Shown here piece after piece: positions 1 through 5,873 of a DNA stretch of 9,525 nucleotides. Below the pieces are notes generated by a model. That model was not told where the DNA came from. It saw only the letters and a program-made list of their open reading frames with translations, and did not search any database. Made by a program: the position numbers and the translations under genes. Positions within the stretch are counted from its first letter, which is position 1. Each line of letters begins with the position of its first letter. Origin of the DNA: Candidatus Benthicola azotiphorus (GTDB taxonomy: Bacteria; Gemmatimonadota; Gemmatimonadetes; Palauibacterales; Palauibacteraceae); the NCBI GenBank assembly GCA_947581745.1, contig CANPVW010000242.1, positions 1 to 9,525 of the forward strand, in the 5' to 3' direction.

Positions 1-835
1 CCCCGCCCCTGCTGAACGCGAGCCTTGTGCCATCGGGCGACCAATCCGGACTCCAGTCCGAAGCCGGATGGAACGTGATCGGAATGGGCTCGGGGTCTCC
101 ATCTGCCAGGCCCAGGATGTTCACTACGGCGGTGTCCGCGGCGAACCGGCTCTGCGAAAAAGCGAGGACCACCTCCGCGGGTATGCCGAGGCACTCGACA
201 CCGAGCTGCACATCGACCACGGAGCCTGCCACCACGGTGACCGGAACAGGATATTCATAGAATTCATGACACGTGTCGCTCTGTCCCGTCAGCTCCACCG
301 TATGGGAACCGGGTTCCAGGGCTTGAAGTGTCATCGCCGCGTCCGGTCCGATGGCCCCCATGTCCGCGCCGTCCAGAATCACCGTATAACCGTCCGGGTC
401 CAGGTTCCGTCCCACGGTGGTCGTGGCGATCCGCAGCGCTCCCGTCGTCGGCACCTGCACGGACACGGATGCGGAACCGTCGACTCCACCGGTCGTCGCC
501 TTCACGGTGGCGGTTCCGTTCGACACGGCGGTTACGAGCCCGGCCGTGCTGACTGTCGCCACGCTCGGGGCGGAGGAGCTCCAGGTGAACGTCCGTCCGG
601 CCAGAACTCCGCCGTGGCTGTCCCGCGCCGCCGCTGCCAGGCGCACTGTATCGCCCACCGTCTCCAGAGAGGCATCCGAGGGAGTGACGCTCACGGACGT
701 GACGGTCACCGCGGGTGGGTCGGTCGAGGGTCCTGCGGGGTCGCCCCCGCAGGACCAGGCTGCCGGGCAACCGATTATCACCAGGACCACCGGAACGAAC
801 GAGCGGCGCTTTCTCGGCATTCTTCCTGACCTCAT
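1..835 (-). CDS. Lipoprotein with BIG2 Ig-like, PEGA-like and PD40/WD40-like modules (3' end cut by window edge)
   Basis: The frame is open from an ATG at 835-833 to the left edge (278 complete codons, no stop), so the C-terminus is missing. The start is supported by GGAGGAGG at 851-844, 8 bases upstream. Residues 8-29 form a basic, hydrophobic lipoprotein signal with a lipobox IIGC at 20-23; C29 in WSCGGD is an alternative lipidation site. Residues about 43-128 look like a bacterial Ig-like BIG2 domain (W85, then SVATVS and GLVTAVSNGTATVKAT). Residues about 133-215 resemble a PEGA carbohydrate/surface module (GYTVILDG, LEPGSHTVELTG). Residues 222-278 start a TolB/PD40-type beta-propeller, recognisable from DWSPDWSPDGTRLAFS. 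Known for the family: such proteins sit in the outer membrane or periplasm and bind surface partners. The partner here is unknown. It lies 63 bases downstream of another lipoprotein gene on the same strand, and the two may be cotranscribed. Confidence 0.85.
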   Translation of the reverse strand, partial: MRSGRMPRKRRSFVPVVLVIIGCPAAWSCGGDPAGPSTDPPAVTVTSVSVTPSDASLETVGDTVRLAAAARDSHGGVLAGRTFTWSSSAPSVATVSTAGLVTAVSNGTATVKATTGGVDGSASVSVQVPTTGALRIATTTVGRNLDPDGYTVILDGADMGAIGPDAAMTLQALEPGSHTVELTGQSDTCHEFYEYPVPVTVVAGSVVDVQLGVECLGIPAEVVLAFSQSRFAADTAVVNILGLADGDPEPIPITFHPASDWSPDWSPDGTRLAFSRGG

Positions 836-898
836 GGTGACGACCTCCTCCGGGTGTTCGAGCACGGCCGCAGATCCTCAGAGCCCATCGGCACGTCC

Positions 899-1516
899 CT
901 ACGGCATGGTGATCGTGAGCTTGAACGGCATGTTGTGGTGCGAGCCGTCCCCGCTGCAGTCGGCGTAGGCGTCATCTCCCTCCGCGGTGACCAGCCAGCT
1001 CGAGCCCGTGCGCACAGCCTGAACGGTTGGGAATACGAGGGTATTGCAGACGTTGAACTGCGCTTCGACCGTGGCGGTATCGCCGTCGTGCATGGCGTAG
1101 AGGCCGTCGATGCTCATGAAGATGCCGTCCGCACGGTCCGGCCGTGGATCTTCGAAATCGAAGACCAGCACGCGCGGGTCGCCACACGTGCGGCTGAGCT
1201 TCCCCTTGTAGTCGCGGTCGGGATCGAGACGGGCGTCGTCGAAGTTCCCGATGTTCGCCCACACGCCGCATTCGCCATCGACGTAGGAGAAGTCGGTCAG
1301 GTCGTCGCGGCGTTCTGCGTCGCTGCGGATCCGATAACCCGGGCCGTCGTCAAACGTCACCGTGATCGGGTAGTAGTCCGCAGCCGGAGGCTGGCCTCCT
1401 CCGCCCTTCTTCAGCACAGGATTCGCCAGCTCCTCGTCTGCGCCGACGATGGAGTCGGAGCAACCGATGAGCACGAGCGCCACCAACCCTGCCAGGACCA
1501 CGGGTCCGTTTCGCAT
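899..1516 (-). CDS. Hypothetical lipoprotein, 205 aa
   Basis: I chose the ATG at 1516-1514 because AAGGAG lies at 1528-1523, 6 bases upstream, and because it places a classic lipoprotein signal at the N-terminus: residues 1-19 with lipobox LIGC and lipidated C19. The frame stays open further upstream, to an ATG at 1657, but that extension would bury the signal sequence inside the protein. The mature part begins with a flexible stretch (KKGGGGQPP, 37-44) and continues as an apparently beta-rich domain with four cysteines at 83, 111, 157 and 187, which could form two disulfides. The middle is acidic, with runs such as FDDARLDPDRD and FDFEDPRPDRADG. I recognise no family or catalytic motif. It is divergent from the SARP-type regulator gene and upstream of a second lipoprotein gene on the same strand, so it may be a target of that regulator (inference). 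Exported lipoprotein is well supported; the function is unknown. Confidence 0.85.
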   Translation of the reverse strand: MRNGPVVLAGLVALVLIGCSDSIVGADEELANPVLKKGGGGQPPAADYYPITVTFDDGPGYRIRSDAERRDDLTDFSYVDGECGVWANIGNFDDARLDPDRDYKGKLSRTCGDPRVLVFDFEDPRPDRADGIFMSIDGLYAMHDGDTATVEAQFNVCNTLVFPTVQAVRTGSSWLVTAEGDDAYADCSGDGSHHNMPFKLTITMP

Positions 1517-1573
1517 GTCTGACTCCTTTCGGGGGGCACGAAACCTGCTCGGGTCGGCTTCGAGCCATAATTG

Positions 1574-1587
1574 CGGCCGGCCGGCCG
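1574..1587. repeat. Perfect GGCC-rich palindrome in divergent intergenic region
   Basis: CGGCCGGCCGGCCG is a perfect 14-bp palindrome between the divergent lipoprotein and regulator genes, within the presumed 5' leader or promoter zone of the minus-strand lipoprotein gene. It could be an operator or simply low-complexity GC-rich sequence. I see no convincing sigma-70 promoter next to it on the minus strand. Confidence 0.3.
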
Positions 1588-1658
1588 AGACCTTACCGTA
1601 CAGATGACGAGGCAAGGCACCCTTCCGACCGACCGCAGATGACGGTTCGACCCTCATT

Positions 1659-1687
1659 TTGAAGCCGTTCCGTCACGTGTGTATCAC
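1659..1687 (+). promoter_or_regulatory. Putative sigma-70-like promoter for the SARP-type regulator gene
   Basis: TTGAAG at 1659-1664 and TATCAC at 1682-1687 are separated by exactly 17 bases. Each matches the sigma-70 consensus at 4 of 6 positions. Transcription would begin near 1694, leaving a leader of about 22 bases that carries the AGGAAGG ribosome site at 1702-1708. The -10 element overlaps the TCACGTG repeats. Matches of this quality arise by chance, so this is a proposal only. Confidence 0.35.
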
Positions 1688-1699
1688 GTGCGACGTGAC
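1672..1699. promoter_or_regulatory. Candidate SARP-type operator: TCACGTG direct repeat with 11-bp period plus inverted half-site
   Basis: TCACGTG occurs at 1673-1679 and again at 1684-1690, giving two 7-mers separated by 4 bases, one helical turn apart. The outer sequence GTCACGT (1672-1678) is mirrored by ACGTGAC (1693-1699). Heptamer direct repeats with 11-bp spacing are the known binding pattern of SARP regulators, and the next gene encodes a protein with a SARP-type head. The site overlaps the putative -10 element, so binding there might repress its own gene or act on the divergent lipoprotein genes. The repeat is seen directly; the assignment to this regulator is inference. Confidence 0.45.
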
Positions 1700-1715
1700 A
1701 CAGGAAGGTTGACCA

Positions 1716-4310
1716 ATGATCCGACTGCGGACACTGGGTATTCTCGACCTGATCTGCGATGCAGGCGAGGCTCCCAGAGATCTGATCGGACAACCGAAGC
1801 GGATCGCCCTCCTCACCTTCCTCACCATGCAAGCGGCCGACAGGGCGATCCCCAAAGACAAGCTCCTGGTGCTGTTCTGGCCCGATCTCTCACAGGGACG
1901 GGGACGGCGCGCGTTGAGCCAGTCCCTCTACGTGATCCGCAAGTCGCTCGGGGACGACCCGTTCGCGGCGACGGGGCAGGAGACGATCGCCCTCAGGCCC
2001 GACTTCGTCTCATGCGACGCGGTCGAGTTCGAGGCCGCTCTGAACGAGGGGAGACGGGAGCACGCCCTCTCTCTTTACGGGGGCGACTTTCTGGACGGTT
2101 TCTACCTTCCCGATGCCCCCGACTTCGATCACTGGCTCGAGGGGGAAAGAGGAAGGTTGCGGCGACTCGCCGAGGAGGGTGCCCGGTCGCTCGCTTCACG
2201 CGACGAGGAGGCGGGCGACCTGTTGGGCGCGGCGAGATGGGCTCGTCGGCTTGCTCGACTCACGCCGTGGGATGAGAGAAGCCTGATCTACCTGCTAGGC
2301 CTTCTGGGCAGAGCGGGAGACCAATCGGGAGTGAGGCACGAATACGGTCTGTACCAGAAGAAGCTTCTCAGCGATTCGGGGGCCGAACCATCTCCTGCCG
2401 TGCAGGACGCGTTCGCTCGAGCGAAGCAAGCGGTCCCTGTGGACCAGTCGCTTCCGCGTCCGACTCCACCGCGGGTCGAGGAGTCAGCGGCGCCTGGCGA
2501 TCCGGGTGTTTCACTGGAGCCGACGCGGCGTGATCACCGCTGGAGGACTCGGGCCATCCTGTCCGCTGCCGTGGTCGTCTCGCTGCTGGTGTTCGCGCAG
2601 ACACGGCAGGCCATCGGCCCCTCGGAAGGAGGGGTTGGGATTCCCCGCATTCTCGTTGCCCCATTCGCGAACCAGACGGGCGATGCGACGTTGGATCCTT
2701 TGGCGCGGCTGGCTGCCGACTGGTTGAGTACGGAGATCGCGCGAACCGGTCGGGTACGCGTGGTGCCTCCCGTGTCGGCGCTTCGACTCGTGACGGAAAC
2801 GGAGGTCGAGGGCGACACCACGATGCTCGGTCGCATCGTGGCCGCGGGAGTTCACGGAGACGTCGACCTCGTACTCGGCGGATACGTTCACGGCCATCGC
2901 GATTCGGCGAGTTTCGAGGTCTTCGGGCTGGATCCGGCAAGTGGTGAAATCCTGTTTGCGGTAGCACCGGCGCTGCCCGCGAAGAGCACGGAACTGCAGA
3001 CGCTGGAGATGCTGCGGAGGAGCGCGATGGGAGCGCTGGCCGGGCAGCTCGACGACCGGATGCGTCACTGGACCGGACCCGCCAGCCAGCCCCCGAGCTA
3101 CCAGTCCTACCAGGAATATTCGGCTGCACTGGACCTGTTCCTCGAAGGTGACCGGGCCTCTCAGGAGCGGGCGGCCGAGTTGTTCGTCGCGGCCTGGCAG
3201 GCCGACACGGCGTTCACGGCGCCACTCCTGTGGGCTATCTTCGCGATGTGGAACTCCGGGCAGGCCGAAAGGGCGGATTCCGTCGCTCACTCCCTCGAGC
3301 GACGCATCGACCGGCTGCCGGAATGGGATCGCGCCATGCTGCGCTACCACCTGGCGTTCATCCACGGCGACCTGGCCGGCGAGTACAGAGCCGCGTCCGA
3401 AGTCGTCGCGCTCGCCCCGGACTCGGAGTGGCGCTACATCCAGGCCCTGGCCGCCAGGCACATCGGCTGCCGCGACCAGGCGTTGTCGACGCTGCGCGGA
3501 CTGAGCCCGCGCTCGGGGTGGATGAGCCGGTGGTCTCCGGCGTACTGGACAGTGCGACTCGACGTACACCACCTGGAAGGCAATCCGGATGGAGAGGCGC
3601 AGGATGCTGCCGCGGCGCTCGAGCAGCTCACCGACGAGCTGCACCCGGGCGACGAGTACAGAGCGCTCGCCTCAGAAGTCAGAGCGGCAGCGGTCAGCGG
3701 GTCCGAAATCCGACTGGAGGACTACCTCGGGCAGGTCCGGGGACTCGGAGCGAGGGGCCACAGGCTCTACTTGAAGCTGCTGTATTGGGGGCCGTTCGAC
3801 ATCTCGTCGGATCGACCCGAGTATAGGACGATTCTGGACAGCGCCCGGGCGTGGTACGCGACTCGCCCGGCTTCCGATCGCGATGCTGCCTGGTACCTGT
3901 TTGCACAGTGGGTACTGGCCTATCGCGCCGGCGAGTGGGCGACAGCGCAGGAGTACGCCGACCGGTTGGTCGAGGCGGGTTGGCCGGTCGCGCCCGAATA
4001 TTCACTGGGGCCGCGGGCCGTTCTCGCTGCTCGGAACGGCCAACCGGAGCGCGCCCGTGCGCTGCTGGACAGTGTGCCCGCCGTTCCGCATGGACGAGGC
4101 TACGCCGACTACGATCCGGATTTCTGGCAGGCGAGAGTCGACGCGATCCTCGGTCAGCCGGCGGAGGCCGTGCAGCACCTCCGGGCGGCCAACCGCAAAG
4201 GGGTTCCCTACGACGAGATTCAGGGCATGGCCCGGATCGACTTCGAGTCGATCTGGGACTACGCACCGCTGCAGCGGCTCCTCGCCGGCCACAGCTGCGA
4301 GGGGATCTAG
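1716..4310 (+). CDS. Membrane-tethered SARP/BTAD-family transcriptional regulator with TolB-like and TPR domains
   Basis: The 864-residue protein starts at an ATG preceded by AGGAAGG (1702-1708, 7 bases away). Residues about 1-98 form an OmpR/SARP-like winged helix (GQPKRIALLTFL, then a recognition region around LSQSLYVIRKSLG). Residues about 100-238 are a bacterial transcriptional activation domain (BTAD) of helical repeats (YGGDFLDGFYLPDAPDFDHW, LTPWDERSLIYLLGLLGRAG). A proline-rich linker leads to one membrane helix at 280-294. After the membrane, ILVAPFANQTGDATLDPLA (312 onward) begins a TolB N-terminal/FlgO-like domain. Residues about 461-860 look like helical TPR-type repeats. The layout implies a cytoplasmic DNA-binding head and a periplasmic sensing tail. 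Similar architectures are, as far as I know, abundant in Gemmatimonadota. Likely targets are its own promoter, the divergent lipoprotein genes or the downstream cassette; none is demonstrated. Confidence 0.9.
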   Translation: MIRLRTLGILDLICDAGEAPRDLIGQPKRIALLTFLTMQAADRAIPKDKLLVLFWPDLSQGRGRRALSQSLYVIRKSLGDDPFAATGQETIALRPDFVSCDAVEFEAALNEGRREHALSLYGGDFLDGFYLPDAPDFDHWLEGERGRLRRLAEEGARSLASRDEEAGDLLGAARWARRLARLTPWDERSLIYLLGLLGRAGDQSGVRHEYGLYQKKLLSDSGAEPSPAVQDAFARAKQAVPVDQSLPRPTPPRVEESAAPGDPGVSLEPTRRDHRWRTRAILSAAVVVSLLVFAQTRQAIGPSEGGVGIPRILVAPFANQTGDATLDPLARLAADWLSTEIARTGRVRVVPPVSALRLVTETEVEGDTTMLGRIVAAGVHGDVDLVLGGYVHGHRDSASFEVFGLDPASGEILFAVAPALPAKSTELQTLEMLRRSAMGALAGQLDDRMRHWTGPASQPPSYQSYQEYSAALDLFLEGDRASQERAAELFVAAWQADTAFTAPLLWAIFAMWNSGQAERADSVAHSLERRIDRLPEWDRAMLRYHLAFIHGDLAGEYRAASEVVALAPDSEWRYIQALAARHIGCRDQALSTLRGLSPRSGWMSRWSPAYWTVRLDVHHLEGNPDGEAQDAAAALEQLTDELHPGDEYRALASEVRAAAVSGSEIRLEDYLGQVRGLGARGHRLYLKLLYWGPFDISSDRPEYRTILDSARAWYATRPASDRDAAWYLFAQWVLAYRAGEWATAQEYADRLVEAGWPVAPEYSLGPRAVLAARNGQPERARALLDSVPAVPHGRGYADYDPDFWQARVDAILGQPAEAVQHLRAANRKGVPYDEIQGMARIDFESIWDYAPLQRLLAGHSCEGI

Positions 4311-4330
4311 CACGCCGGATGCTGGACGGG

Positions 4331-4358
4331 GACCGAAAGACCGCGGTCGCTGTATACA
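4331..4358 (+). promoter_or_regulatory. Possible promoter/operator before the SGNH-carbamoyltransferase cassette
   Basis: The 54-base gap after the regulator gene holds GACCG at 4331-4335 and 4339-4343, followed by inverted CGGTC at 4344-4348; GACCGCGGTC (4339-4348) is a perfect palindrome. TGTATACA (4351-4358) is a second palindrome and includes a TATACA -10-like hexamer at 4353-4358. No good -35 lies at normal spacing. The hexamer ends 6 bases before the ATG at 4365, and no Shine-Dalgarno sequence is visible there, so a leaderless transcript is conceivable. Alternatively the cassette is read through from the regulator gene. Confidence 0.3.
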
Positions 4359-4364
4359 TCGGCA

Positions 4365-5873
4365 ATGATCGCTACCCCCGGTTCATCTTTCGGCCCATCC
4401 GCGCCCGATTCTCCACCCGTCTCCCCGCGAGTCGCGGTAATAGTGGCCACGATTCTCTGGACCGCCGCCGCCACATTCGGTTTCGGCCTGGCGTACTCGA
4501 TCATCGTGCCGGGCCAGCGGGCCGACCGGACCGTCTCCTTCGTGTTCTGGTACGTGCTCCCGGCGCTGGGGCTGCTCCTTTCCGTGCTGGCGCTGCGTTC
4601 GTCCGTCGAACGCCGATTGGGCGCCGTTCTCCTGCTCGTCTCGCTGATCGGCTCGGTCTTTGCCGCGGAGGCGTTTCTCAGGGCCTTCCCCGCGAAGGTG
4701 GCCGGGTTCTCGATGACCAGCATCGAGGCCGATTCGATCTGTCCGGGCGAGTGGCTCAACCAGGCCGGCTGCCTGGCTGCGGCCGACGCGGGAGTTCCGT
4801 TCGATCGACGCACGACCCTGGAGGTCGTGCGAGACCTCGAGGCCCGCGGAATCGAGGCGTGGCCCAGCATCGACGCGTCACACTTTCTCGATCCCGACAA
4901 CGCGATCGCGATCGACGGGCGCTCGGTCGTCCCGCTGTCACCCGGCATACCCGACGTCCTGACGGTCTTCTGCAACGAGTCGGGCGACTGGGTCACCTAC
5001 GAAGCGGATGAGTACGGCTTCAACAATCCGCCAGGCAGCCACGCGCCCGGCGAAGTGAAGATCGCTCTGCTGGGCGATTCCTTCGTTCACGGCTGGTGCG
5101 TTCCGTTCGACCAGACAATTGTGGGACAGCTGCGACAGTTCGATCATTCCGTGCTGGGAATAGGGCTCGAAGGGAGCGGACCCCTCGTGCAGCTGGGAAT
5201 GGAGCGTGAGTATCTGGCGCCGCTCCGGCCGGCCCTGGTGATCTGGCTGTTCTACGAGGGAAACGACCTGAGGGATCTTCTCGCAGAGCGGGAGAGCGAC
5301 GTCCTCCCCCGATACCTGGAGCCGGAGTTCAGGCAGGGTCTGCGGGCCCTCACGCCCCTTCTGGCCGGGAAATTGCGCGAGCGCGTCAGGAGGTTGCGAT
5401 CCGAGGAAGCCGCGCGGATGGCGGAGGAGCGCGAGCGACGGCGTTCAGCCCTCAGGAGAAGACGGTCGGTCGCGGGCTGGATACGGCTGACCGAGCTCAA
5501 GACGCGGCTCTCGACGCTCGGGCGGTCACGGACGCCGGAGCAAATTTGGGACCCGGCGGCTTTCGCGGGGGTCGCCGCCCGGATGCGGGACGATGTCTCT
5601 GGATGGGGGGGTAAGCTGGTGTTTGCTTACCTGCCGTCGCACCGCCGGTTCGACGACAGGTTGCCGGCGAATCCGCACCGGGAAGCCATCATGGAACAGG
5701 TGAGAGAACTCGACATTCCGATGATCGATCTGTACGAGACTCTGGCGCGACACTCCGATCCGATGTCCCTGTTCCCGTTCCGGGTTGAGAGTCACCTCAC
5801 CGCGGAGGGCGATGACCTGGTCGCCCGCGCCCTGGTGGAGGGCATCGAGGCACTGGAGGCGGGGAAGGAATGA
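4365..5873 (+). CDS. Membrane-anchored SGNH/GDSL-family hydrolase
   Basis: The 502-residue protein has a Pro/Ser-rich N-terminus, then three predicted membrane helices at about 23-47, 56-77 and 85-105, which would place the C-terminal domain in the periplasm. The SGNH signature is visible: block I GDSFVHG with nucleophile S239, the block III motif GND with N300 (YEGNDLRD), and the C-terminal histidine H477 in ESHLTAEG. The acidic partner often written as Asp two residues before this His is Glu475 here. Residues about 335-375 are a highly charged Arg/Glu helix inserted between the catalytic blocks. SGNH enzymes typically add or remove acyl esters; in cell-surface gene clusters they often act on glycans. 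The stop codon overlaps the carbamoyltransferase start (ATGA), so the two are translationally coupled. The start has no clear ribosome site. The fold is well supported; the substrate is unknown. Confidence 0.85.
   Translation: MIATPGSSFGPSAPDSPPVSPRVAVIVATILWTAAATFGFGLAYSIIVPGQRADRTVSFVFWYVLPALGLLLSVLALRSSVERRLGAVLLLVSLIGSVFAAEAFLRAFPAKVAGFSMTSIEADSICPGEWLNQAGCLAAADAGVPFDRRTTLEVVRDLEARGIEAWPSIDASHFLDPDNAIAIDGRSVVPLSPGIPDVLTVFCNESGDWVTYEADEYGFNNPPGSHAPGEVKIALLGDSFVHGWCVPFDQTIVGQLRQFDHSVLGIGLEGSGPLVQLGMEREYLAPLRPALVIWLFYEGNDLRDLLAERESDVLPRYLEPEFRQGLRALTPLLAGKLRERVRRLRSEEAARMAEERERRRSALRRRRSVAGWIRLTELKTRLSTLGRSRTPEQIWDPAAFAGVAARMRDDVSGWGGKLVFAYLPSHRRFDDRLPANPHREAIMEQVRELDIPMIDLYETLARHSDPMSLFPFRVESHLTAEGDDLVARALVEGIEALEAGKE

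Noticed and set aside
68..829. 253-codon plus-strand open frame antisense to the BIG2 lipoprotein
   Set aside because: The minus strand gives a signal peptide, a ribosome site and three recognisable modules; this frame gives none.
2511..3644. 377-codon open frame on the minus strand
   Set aside because: It is antisense to the regulator gene, Arg/Gly/Pro-rich as expected from a GC-rich shadow frame, and has no recognisable motif.
3851..5011. 386-codon plus-strand open frame spanning the end of the regulator and the start of the SGNH gene
   Set aside because: It overlaps two clearly supported genes in another frame, and its composition is typical of a GC-rich shadow.
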